Assembly: GCA_937917025.1 (NCBI GenBank)
Contig: CALFSF010000087.1
Location: 1 to 5,008, forward strand
Origin: an uncultured Paraburkholderia sp.
GTDB lineage: Bacteria > Pseudomonadota > Gammaproteobacteria > Burkholderiales > Burkholderiaceae
DNA length: 5,008 bases
Reading direction: 5' to 3'
Shown here: one piece after another, positions 1 through 5,008 of the stretch
Layout: each line of letters starts with the position of its first letter
Position numbering within the stretch: position 1 is the stretch's first letter
Position numbers and translations under genes: made by a program
Notes under the pieces: generated by a model
Databases searched by the model: none
Told to the model about the DNA's origin: nothing
Seen by the model: the letters and a program-made list of their open reading frames with translations, nothing else

Positions 1-372
1 TTCGACAGCACGCTGACGTATCGCTCGCTTTATCCGGGCCGCTTCGAGGTGCCCGCGCTGCTCGATCTGCTGGTGGTCGAGCCGACCAATCCGCGCGGCC
101 TGTACGGCGTCTACGAACACCTGTGCCGCAAGCTCGACGAGATCACCGTCGCCGCCGGCAGTTCGAGCCATGCGACGTTTTCCGGCCTGATGCGCCCCGT
201 CGAATCCCTGCTGTCTCTCGAACGCCTGTGCGCAACCGATGCGCATGGCGTCCATACCGAACTCATCGAAGTGTGCAATGACCTGAACGCGCTGGTCGCG
301 CTCGCGGCCAATGAAATCAGCGCGCGTTATTTCAGCCACGCGAATACGCTCGCGTCGCGGGTGTCGTCATGA
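1..372 (+). CDS. alpha-E (DUF403) domain protein, C-terminal part (5' end outside window)
   Basis: The reading frame is open from base 1 to a TGA at 370-372 and gives 123 residues of a protein whose start lies upstream. The segment beginning DSTLTYRSLYPGRFEVPALL, followed by VVEPTNPRGLY, is the pattern I associate with the helical alpha-E (DUF403) domain. The rest is helix-rich with no membrane segment, so it is probably cytosolic. Alpha-E domains occur alone (roughly 310 residues) or as the C-terminal half of long circularly permuted type 2 ATP-grasp proteins. The visible part cannot tell these apart, though the DSTxTYR wording reminds me of the fused form. Comparative genomics links these families with transglutaminase-like proteins in predicted amide-ligase or peptide-modification clusters, and the next gene is exactly such a protein. 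The biochemical role is not established. The stop overlaps the next start by four bases (ATGA), indicating translational coupling. Confidence 0.85.
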   Translation, partial: FDSTLTYRSLYPGRFEVPALLDLLVVEPTNPRGLYGVYEHLCRKLDEITVAAGSSSHATFSGLMRPVESLLSLERLCATDAHGVHTELIEVCNDLNALVALAANEISARYFSHANTLASRVSS

Positions 373-1607
373 CGGCGGGGCATACCGTGTTGTCGGTGTC
401 GCACCGCACCACGTATCGCTATTCGACGCTGGTGGAAACGGCGCAACACCTCGCGACCATCCGGCCGCTCGCGTGTGCGTGGCAGCGCGTGGTGAACCAC
501 ACCGAGCGCATCGAGCCGACGCCATCGTATACGCATAGCCGCATCGATGCGTTCGGCAACGACGTGCTGTATTTCGCGCTCGACACCCCGCACGAGCGCC
601 TGCAGCTCGTGAGCGAAACGACGGTGCAGCTGACGCCGCGCTGGACGTCGCTCGACCCGCACTCGACGCCCGCGTGGGACGCGGTTGCCGGCGCGCTGCA
701 CTTTAGCGTCGGCGGGACGTTCAGGCCGGAGACGGAGTTCCGCTTTGCTTCGCCGAATATCGTGCCGCGCCCCGCGTTGCGCGAATACGCACTGCGGAGT
801 TTTCCGCCGGGCATGCCGGTCGCGGCGGGCGCGGTCGACCTGATGCATCGCATTCACGCGGACTTCGAATACACGCCATCGGCGACGATGTTCGACACGC
901 CCGCTGAACGCGCGTTCGAATTGAGGCGCGGCGTGTGCCAGGATTTCGCGCAGGTGATGATCGGTTGCCTGCGCTCGCTGGGGTTGCCCGCGCGTTACGT
1001 CAGCGGTTATCTGCGCAACGACCGGCCGCCCGGACAGGCACGGCTGATCGGCGCGGACGCGTCGCACGCATGGGTGTCGGTCCATTGCCCGGGCAGCGGC
1101 TGGATCGATCTCGATCCGACCAACGACGTGCTCGCCGACACCGATCACGTGACGCTGGCAACGGGCCGCGACTACAGCGACGTGTCGCTGTTGCGCGGCA
1201 TGATTCTTGGCGGCGGCGCGCACCGCGTCGAGGTGGGCGTGAGCGTGCTCACCTTGAGCGGGCGGGAACCCATCTGCGCCGGTCATCCGTCATGCAGCAA
1301 AGAACTTGACAGTGTGCGTATGCACATCTATATTGCCATCCATGAACCGGCCGCTCTCCTACGACGAATGCAACTGCTTTGCGCTGCGGCAGGCGGCACG
1401 GCATGTCACGCAGATTTACGAGCGGCATTTGTCGGCCGTGGGTTTGTCGGCGGCGCATTTCACGATTCTTGCCAAGCTCGCGCGCACGCCGAACCTGACC
1501 ATGATGGATCTGGCGGACGCGATGGTCATGGATCGTACAACGCTGGTCCGCGCGATGAAGCCGCTGCAACGCGACGGTCTCGTGTCCACCGAGCCGGCCG
1601 CGCATGA
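369..1607 (+). CDS. transglutaminase-like cysteine peptidase-fold protein with anomalous C-terminal read-through
   Basis: The ATG overlaps the upstream stop (ATGA), which fixes the start. Residues about 10-90 match the bacterial transglutaminase N-terminal domain (SHRTTYRYS through a VQLTPR strand). Residues about 160-255 form the transglutaminase core. The expected triad is visible: Cys190 in RRGVCQDFAQVM, His233 in DASHAWVSV and Asp249 in WIDLDPTND, so the fold should be catalytically competent. There is no signal peptide, which suggests a cytosolic protein. Family members with this layout normally end soon after the GRDYSDVSLLRGMILGGG segment, giving roughly 290-300 residues. Here the frame has no stop until the TGA at 1605-1607 (412 residues), so the last 115 or so residues run across the next promoter and 266 bases into marR1 in another frame. 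That tail looks like non-coding translation. A single extra T at 1254-1255 would explain it, because without it ACC TGA would end the protein at 295 residues. The true functional end is therefore probably near 1255. It likely acts with the alpha-E/ATP-grasp proteins; its substrate is unknown. Confidence 0.8.
   Translation: MTAGHTVLSVSHRTTYRYSTLVETAQHLATIRPLACAWQRVVNHTERIEPTPSYTHSRIDAFGNDVLYFALDTPHERLQLVSETTVQLTPRWTSLDPHSTPAWDAVAGALHFSVGGTFRPETEFRFASPNIVPRPALREYALRSFPPGMPVAAGAVDLMHRIHADFEYTPSATMFDTPAERAFELRRGVCQDFAQVMIGCLRSLGLPARYVSGYLRNDRPPGQARLIGADASHAWVSVHCPGSGWIDLDPTNDVLADTDHVTLATGRDYSDVSLLRGMILGGGAHRVEVGVSVLTLSGREPICAGHPSCSKELDSVRMHIYIAIHEPAALLRRMQLLCAAAGGTACHADLRAAFVGRGFVGGAFHDSCQARAHAEPDHDGSGGRDGHGSYNAGPRDEAAATRRSRVHRAGRA
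1306..1334 (+). promoter_or_regulatory. sigma-70 promoter of marR1 (-35 TTGACA, -10 TATATT)
   Basis: A perfect -35 box TTGACA lies at 1306-1311 and a five-of-six -10 box TATATT at 1329-1334, separated by exactly 17 bp. The -10 ends 7 nt before the ATG at 1342, so transcription should begin at or within a base or two of the start codon. The shared 12-base operator lies wholly inside the spacer, so a bound repressor would block RNA polymerase. No transcript data are available; this is sequence inference. Confidence 0.75.
1313..1326 (-). promoter_or_regulatory. MarR operator copy 1 (core GTGCATACGCAC on the - strand)
   Basis: The + strand reads TGTGCGTATGCACA, an imperfect inverted repeat with 5-bp arms TGTGC/GCACA around GTAT. 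Its reverse complement contains the 12-base core GTGCATACGCAC that recurs upstream of marR2 and of the emrA-like gene. It lies between the -35 and -10 boxes. The size and symmetry suit a MarR dimer site. Confidence 0.75.
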
Positions 1608-1764
1608 CGGCCGCACGTTTCTGTTCAGCCTGACCGGCAAGGGCGAGAAAATCTTCGACAAGGCCGCCATCGCATGGCGTGCCGCACAGGACGAATTCGA
1701 AAGCAGTTTTGGCCAGGGGCGCGCGCAGGCGCTGCGCTCGGAACTGTTCGACATCACGGAATAA
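1342..1764 (+). CDS. MarR-family winged-helix regulator, first of a tandem pair (marR1)
   Basis: This is a 140-residue MarR-type regulator, the usual size for the family. The start is the ATG at 1342 and not the upstream in-frame TTG at 1306, because the TTG is part of the -35 box and because the 1342 start aligns residue for residue with the second MarR. Residues about 11-32 (CFALRQAARHVTQIYERHL) form the dimerisation helix. The winged helix spans about 36-100, with recognition helix DRTTLVRAMKPLQRDGL at 64-80 and a wing around HDGRTFLFSLT. Residues about 101-140 form the C-terminal dimerisation helices. Cys10 and Cys12 lie at the start of helix 1. No Shine-Dalgarno sequence is visible and the promoter predicts a leaderless mRNA. 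The operator in its own promoter implies autorepression, and the linked efflux genes suggest it represses the pump and responds to a toxic small molecule or oxidant. The ligand is unknown. Confidence 0.9.
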   Translation: MNRPLSYDECNCFALRQAARHVTQIYERHLSAVGLSAAHFTILAKLARTPNLTMMDLADAMVMDRTTLVRAMKPLQRDGLVSTEPAAHDGRTFLFSLTGKGEKIFDKAAIAWRAAQDEFESSFGQGRAQALRSELFDITE

Positions 1765-1807
1765 CGGCGTGCGCGAGGTACCGGCCCGCCGTTGTTGCGT
1801 CTTAATG

Positions 1808-1821
1808 TGTGCATACGCACT
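1808..1821 (+). promoter_or_regulatory. MarR operator copy 2 upstream of marR2
   Basis: The core GTGCATACGCAC occupies 1809-1820, in the opposite orientation to copy 1 and ending 6 nt before the marR2 ATG. The arms GTGC/GCAC surround ATAC. I see no convincing -35/-10 pair placed around it. Either marR2 has a weak promoter of its own or the site lies inside the marR1 transcript. A bound repressor would cover the expected start of transcription for a leaderless mRNA. Confidence 0.7.
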
Positions 1822-1826
1822 TGTAA

Positions 1827-2252
1827 ATGAAATCCACGTTATTTCCGGCAGAAGACGACTGTTTCGCGATTCGCCAGGCGGCGCGTTATGTCTCGCAACT
1901 CTACGACCGGCATCTCGCGCAGGTCGGTCTGACGACGACGCAGTTCTCGATCATGGGCAGGATCCGGCGCGCCCGCCGCACGACGATGAAGGCGCTCGCC
2001 GACCAGATGGTGATGCAGCGCACGACGCTCGTGCGTGCCATCCAGCCGCTGCGTCGCGACGGCCTGGTATTCAGCGAGACGCTGGAACCGGACCGGCGCG
2101 AACTGTCGATTGGGTTGACCGAAGCGGGCGAGGCCAGGATTCTCGTCGCGCGCGAGCACTGGTACGCGGCACAGGAAGAATTCGAGAAGCGGTTCGGCCC
2201 GGAGCGTGCGAAAGCGCTGCGACGCGAACTGTTTGCGATGACCCGGGACTAG
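1827..2252 (+). CDS. MarR-family winged-helix regulator, second of a tandem pair (marR2)
   Basis: This 141-residue MarR-type regulator starts at the first ATG after an in-frame TAA at 1824-1826, so the start cannot lie further upstream. Hand alignment with marR1 needs no gaps and gives about 70 identities in 140 positions. Identity is highest in helix 1 (CFAxRQAAR), the recognition helix (MVMxRTTLVRA, then PLxRDGL) and the C-terminal dimer helix (WxAAQxEFE). The wing and residues 41-56 differ most, and the segment around GRIRRARRTT is notably arginine-rich. Cys12 is shared with marR1. No Shine-Dalgarno sequence is visible before the ATG. The gene is 62 bp downstream of marR1 and ends at an intrinsic terminator. 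The near-identical recognition helix and the shared operators suggest both proteins read the same sites, perhaps responding to different ligands or forming heterodimers. That last point is inference. Confidence 0.9.
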   Translation: MKSTLFPAEDDCFAIRQAARYVSQLYDRHLAQVGLTTTQFSIMGRIRRARRTTMKALADQMVMQRTTLVRAIQPLRRDGLVFSETLEPDRRELSIGLTEAGEARILVAREHWYAAQEEFEKRFGPERAKALRRELFAMTRD

Positions 2253-2259
2253 ATTCGAA

Positions 2260-2276
2260 GCCCGCGTGAAGCGGGC
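2260..2276 (+). other. small GC hairpin just after marR2
   Basis: A perfect 6-bp stem GCCCGC/GCGGGC closes a 5-base loop (GTGAA), starting 8 bases after the marR2 stop. It has no T tract of its own and is followed 12 bases later by the main terminator hairpin. It probably helps protect the transcript's 3' end or assists termination. Confidence 0.5.
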
Positions 2277-2288
2277 GGCAGCATCGGC

Positions 2289-2314
2289 CGGCGCGTTTCC
2301 CGCGCCGATTTTTT
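2289..2314 (+). terminator. intrinsic (rho-independent) terminator between marR2 and the efflux genes
   Basis: A perfect 7-bp GC stem CGGCGCG/CGCGCCG with a 5-base loop TTTCC is followed by A and then six T residues (2309-2314). This is a textbook intrinsic terminator. It ends the marR1-marR2 transcript only 31 bp before the emrA-like ATG, so the pump genes must have a promoter in that short gap or depend on read-through. Confidence 0.85.
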
Positions 2315-2324
2315 CAGGCAAATA

Positions 2325-2338
2325 AGTGCATACGCACA
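2325..2338 (+). promoter_or_regulatory. MarR operator copy 3 upstream of the emrA-like gene
   Basis: The core GTGCATACGCAC lies at 2326-2337, in the same orientation as copy 2. It is between the terminator and the ATG at 2346, leaving 8 nt before the start codon. Flanking bases are A/T-rich (AAATAA before, ATATCAAC after), so the pump promoter must overlap it. The best boxes I can find (TTCAGG 2313-2318 and CATATC 2337-2342) are poor matches, so I do not assign a promoter. Occupation of this site should block pump transcription. Confidence 0.75.
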
Positions 2339-2345
2339 TATCAAC

Positions 2346-3431
2346 ATGTCCACTACTCCTTCGACTATCGCACCCGCCAGCGTGGCGGGTCGTGCCAATC
2401 CCGCGCGACGCATTCCGTGGATGCTGCTCGCGGTCATTGCGGTTCTGGTCGTGCTGGTTGCGGCCGGATCGTACTGGTTCTTCGTCGGGCGCTTTGTCGA
2501 AAGCACCGATGACGCGTATGTCGGCGGCGACGTCACCGTCATGGCGCCGAAGGTGAATGGCTTCGTCACCGACGTGCTGGTGAAAGACAACGAACACGTG
2601 CACGAAAACCAGGTGTTGATCCGTCTGGACGCACGCGATTACGACGCGCGTCTTGCGCAGGCGAATGCCGAAGTGGACAGCGCGAAAGCCGCCGTCACCG
2701 AATTGCAGGCGAAGAAGTCGCTGCAACTCGCGACGATCAGCGAACGGGGCGCCGAAGTGCGCGCGTCCGGCGCCGAACTGACGCGCAGCGCAGCCGACCA
2801 GACGCGTTACCGTGAACTCGTGAAGGACGACGCCGTGTCGAGCCAGGTCGTCGAGCGCGCCGATGCGGACCTGCTCAAGGCGCGCGCCGCCGTCGATCGC
2901 AGCAACGCCGCGTTTGTCGCCGCGCAGCGTCAACTGGTCGTGCTGGACGCGCAGATCGGCGATGCCGAGGCGCGTATCGCGACCGCGCAGGCGGCGCAGC
3001 GCATCGCGGCGCTCAACGTCGAATACACGACGATCCGCTCGCCGATCGACGGCTACGTGGGCAATCGCACCGCGCGTGTCGGTCTGCTCGCGAATACGGG
3101 CGTTTCGCTGCTGACCGTCGTGCCTTCGAGCGGCCTGTGGATCGACGCCAACTTCAAGGAAGACCAGTTGAAGAAGATGCGCGTCGGCGACAGCGTCGAC
3201 GTCGAACTGGATGCATCGAACAGCGGGATCCACGGCGTCGTCGAGAGCCTTGCACCGGCAACCGGGGCTACGTTCAGCGTGCTGCCCGCGGAAAACGCGA
3301 CCGGCAACTTCACGAAGATCGTGCAGCGCGTGCCGGTGCGCATCCGTCTCGACGTGCCGAAGGACATGCAGGGCGTACTGCGCCCCGGGCTCTCGGCGAC
3401 GGTCAAGGTTCATCTCGCCGCCCACGCGTAA
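2346..3431 (+). CDS. emrA: EmrA/HlyD-family periplasmic adaptor (membrane fusion protein) of a multidrug efflux pump
   Basis: The 361-residue product has the full layout of an EmrA-type adaptor. It begins with a short cytosolic tail ending in Arg-Arg (21-22), then one membrane anchor (about 24-47). Next is the first half of the lipoyl/biotinyl-like domain (about 57-95), including the family-typical STDDAYVGGDV and a MAPKVNGFV strand. An alanine-rich alpha-hairpin coiled coil covers about 98-225. The second lipoyl half (TTIRSPIDGYVGNRTARVG) and a beta-barrel region (about 260-357) complete it. NFTKIVQRVPVRI near residues 321-333 is a hallmark of the EmrA subgroup. It would link the inner-membrane permease encoded 18 bp downstream to an outer-membrane channel, none of which is visible here. 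The start is the ATG at 2346, with no Shine-Dalgarno sequence upstream. The gene follows the shared MarR operator, implying repression by the neighbouring regulators. The substrate cannot be read from the sequence, and the symbol denotes family, not proven orthology. Confidence 0.93.
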   Translation: MSTTPSTIAPASVAGRANPARRIPWMLLAVIAVLVVLVAAGSYWFFVGRFVESTDDAYVGGDVTVMAPKVNGFVTDVLVKDNEHVHENQVLIRLDARDYDARLAQANAEVDSAKAAVTELQAKKSLQLATISERGAEVRASGAELTRSAADQTRYRELVKDDAVSSQVVERADADLLKARAAVDRSNAAFVAAQRQLVVLDAQIGDAEARIATAQAAQRIAALNVEYTTIRSPIDGYVGNRTARVGLLANTGVSLLTVVPSSGLWIDANFKEDQLKKMRVGDSVDVELDASNSGIHGVVESLAPATGATFSVLPAENATGNFTKIVQRVPVRIRLDVPKDMQGVLRPGLSATVKVHLAAHA

Positions 3432-3449
3432 GCCCGGAACGAGCCGATC

Positions 3450-5008
3450 ATGAACCGCACCCACGCGCACGCAGCACCCCTCGCGAACCCCGCCGATCAG
3501 CCCATACGCACGAAAGCCTTCGCGTTCGCGCTGATGTGCCTCGGGTTTTTCATGGCGACGCTCGACATCCAGATCGTCGCTTCCTCGCTCAGGGACATCG
3601 GCGGCGGCCTGTCCGCCAGCCAGGATGAACTCTCCTGGGTGCAAACGTCGTATCTGATCGCGGAAATCCTCGTGATTCCGATGTCGGGCTGGCTTTCGCG
3701 CGTGTTTTCCACGCGCTGGCTGTTCGCCGCGTCGGCGCTCGGCTTCACGATCACGAGCATGCTGTGCGGCATGGCGTGGGACATCAACTCGATGATCCTG
3801 TTTCGCGGGCTCCAGGGCGCGCTCGGCGCCGCGATGATCCCGACGGTCTTCACCACGGCATTCGTGCTGTTTCCCGGCAAACAGCGGCTGATCGCGTCGA
3901 CGACGATCAGCGCGCTCGCGTCGCTGGCGCCGACGATCGGCCCCGTGATTGGCGGCTGGATCACGTCGCAGTGGTCGTGGCACTGGCTGTTCTACCTGAA
4001 CCTCGTGCCGGGCGTTCTCGTGACCGTGCTGGTGCCGCGGTTCGTGCACATCGATCATGTCGATATGTCCCTGCTGAAAAAGGGCGACTACCTCGGCATC
4101 GCGCTGATGTCGGGCTTTCTGGGCTGCCTCGAGTATGTGCTCGAAGAAGGGCCGCGCAAGAACTGGTTCGGCGACGACGTGATCCTGACGTGCGCATGGA
4201 TCTGCGGTATCTGCGGGTTCCTGTTCCTCGTTCATGCGTTCACGGCAAAAGAACCGATCGTCGATCTGCACGCGCTCGCAATCCGCAACTTCAGTATCGG
4301 CAGTCTGCTGTCGTTCATTACCGGCATCGGCATTTTCTGTGCGGTGTTCCTGACGCCGGTGTTCCTCGCCCGCGTGCGCGGCTTCGATTCGTTGCAGATC
4401 GGCCTTGCGCTGCTTTCGGTCGGCTGTTTCCAGCTGGTGGCGCTGGTCGCGTATTCGTGGCTTGCGCGCAGGGTCGACATGCGCTGGCTGATGGTGTTCG
4501 GGCTCGTGTGCTTCGGCGTCGGCGTGTATCTCTACGTGCCGCTCACGAACCAGTGGGGCTGGCAGGAACTGCTGGTTCCGCAGGCGCTGCGCGGCATCGG
4601 CCAGCAGTTCTGTATTCCGCCGATCGTCACGATGGCGCTCGGTTCACTGCCCCCATCGCGGCTCAAATCCGCCAGCGGCCTCTTCAATCTGATGCGTAAC
4701 CTCGGCGGCGCGATTGGCATTGCCGTCGCCAGCACGATGCTCAACGACCGTCTGAACCTGCATTACGAGCGTCTCGACGAACACGTGACGGCGGGTCGTC
4801 CAGTGATCGAAGCCGTGATCCAGCAGCAGGCGGCGCATCTGGCCGCGGTGGGCGGCGACGCGCTCAACGCGGCGACAGCCGGTCTCGATGTTCTGCATGG
4901 GTTGCTGATGCGCGAGGCGCTCGTGCTCACTTTCTCCGACACGTTCCTCGCGGTGGCGCTGTGCTTCGTGGTGGGACTCGCCAGCGTGCTGTTCTCGCGC
5001 CCGTTCGG
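3450..5008 (+). CDS. emrB: EmrB/QacA-type (DHA2) major facilitator drug:proton antiporter, 3' end outside window
   Basis: The frame is open from ATG 3450 to the window edge (519 residues plus two bases) and is still in the last membrane segment, so only a short tail is missing. DHA2 permeases are usually about 500-530 residues with 14 membrane helices. The first helix (about 23-46) carries motif D1 (ATLDIQIVASSL, Asp39). Loop 2-3 has motif A (GWLSRVFSTRWLF from 80), helix 4 has motif B (FRGLQGALGAAMIP, Arg119) and helix 5 has the antiporter motif C (PTIGPVIGGW, 161-170). LEEGPRKNWFGDD (231-243) and SGLFNLMRNLGGAIGIA (409-425) are typical of EmrB proteins. A large loop precedes the last helix (about 433-490). 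It lies 18 bp after the adaptor gene with a weak GGAACGAG ribosome site, so the two are co-transcribed and should form an export complex driven by the proton gradient. The exported compound is unknown. Confidence 0.93.
   Translation, partial: MNRTHAHAAPLANPADQPIRTKAFAFALMCLGFFMATLDIQIVASSLRDIGGGLSASQDELSWVQTSYLIAEILVIPMSGWLSRVFSTRWLFAASALGFTITSMLCGMAWDINSMILFRGLQGALGAAMIPTVFTTAFVLFPGKQRLIASTTISALASLAPTIGPVIGGWITSQWSWHWLFYLNLVPGVLVTVLVPRFVHIDHVDMSLLKKGDYLGIALMSGFLGCLEYVLEEGPRKNWFGDDVILTCAWICGICGFLFLVHAFTAKEPIVDLHALAIRNFSIGSLLSFITGIGIFCAVFLTPVFLARVRGFDSLQIGLALLSVGCFQLVALVAYSWLARRVDMRWLMVFGLVCFGVGVYLYVPLTNQWGWQELLVPQALRGIGQQFCIPPIVTMALGSLPPSRLKSASGLFNLMRNLGGAIGIAVASTMLNDRLNLHYERLDEHVTAGRPVIEAVIQQQAAHLAAVGGDALNAATAGLDVLHGLLMREALVLTFSDTFLAVALCFVVGLASVLFSRPF

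Noticed and set aside
327..1286. A 319-codon - strand open frame opposite the transglutaminase gene.
   Set aside because: It is Arg/His/Ala-rich with no domain, and the + strand encodes a clear catalytic triad over the same bases. It is a composition shadow.
1257..1305. A possible terminator between the transglutaminase gene and the marR1 promoter.
   Set aside because: I found no stable GC stem followed by a T tract in this stretch. The cluster A transcript may continue into marR1 or end by another mechanism.
1306..1341. A TTG start at 1306 that would lengthen marR1 by 12 residues.
   Set aside because: The TTG is the first half of the -35 box and the added residues would be encoded by promoter and operator. 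The ATG at 1342 matches the start of the paralogue.
3500..3511. GCCCATACGCAC, a 10 of 12 match to the MarR operator inside the start of the permease gene.
   Set aside because: The left arm is destroyed (GCCC in place of GTGC), leaving only one half-site. It lies within coding sequence with no promoter nearby, so it is probably chance.
1839..4271. An 810-codon open frame on the - strand opposite marR2, the adaptor gene and part of the permease gene.
   Set aside because: Its product is a low-complexity mix rich in Arg, His, Ala and Asp with no recognisable domain. It lies opposite three well-supported genes. Long antisense open frames are expected when third codon positions are strongly G/C-biased.
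1..5008. A search for CRISPR arrays, tRNA or rRNA genes, transposase genes or insertion-sequence ends.
   Set aside because: No regularly spaced repeats, RNA-gene signatures or mobile-element genes were seen. The only repeated element of note is the three-copy operator.

Overview
The window looks like chromosomal DNA of a Burkholderiaceae-type betaproteobacterium (Burkholderia, Paraburkholderia or Caballeronia). The reasons are high GC, strong G/C preference at third codon positions, and recognisable protein families. This assignment is inference from composition and family resemblance only. All genes lie on the + strand and there is little non-coding DNA.

Region A (1 to about 1255) is the tail of a predicted peptide- or amide-bond-modifying cluster. 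It holds the C-terminal end of an alpha-E (DUF403) protein, possibly the tail of a circularly permuted ATP-grasp/alpha-E fusion. This is coupled by a 4-base ATGA overlap to a transglutaminase-like Cys-His-Asp protein. The transglutaminase frame has no stop where its conserved domain ends. It reads on across the next promoter and into the following gene, stopping at 1607, which looks like a recent stop loss by a one-base change.

Region B (about 1306 to 3431 and on to the right edge) is a drug-efflux locus with its own regulators. It contains two consecutive MarR-family repressor genes (1342-1764 and 1827-2252, about 50% identical by hand alignment), then a strong intrinsic terminator. After that come an EmrA/HlyD-type membrane fusion protein (2346-3431) and an EmrB/QacA-type (DHA2) 14-TM major facilitator permease (3450 to beyond 5008, cut by the window).

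The most informative signal is regulatory. The same 12-base sequence GTGCATACGCAC occurs exactly three times: just before marR1 (reverse orientation), just before marR2 and just before the emrA-like gene. The first copy sits inside the 17-bp spacer of a near-consensus sigma-70 promoter (TTGACA-17-TATATT). The -10 of that promoter ends 7 nt before the marR1 ATG, which predicts a leaderless mRNA. None of the three operator-linked genes has a visible Shine-Dalgarno sequence. The simplest model is that one or both MarR proteins bind all three sites, repressing themselves and the efflux pump until a toxic ligand or oxidant releases them. The terminator isolates the pump genes from regulator transcription.
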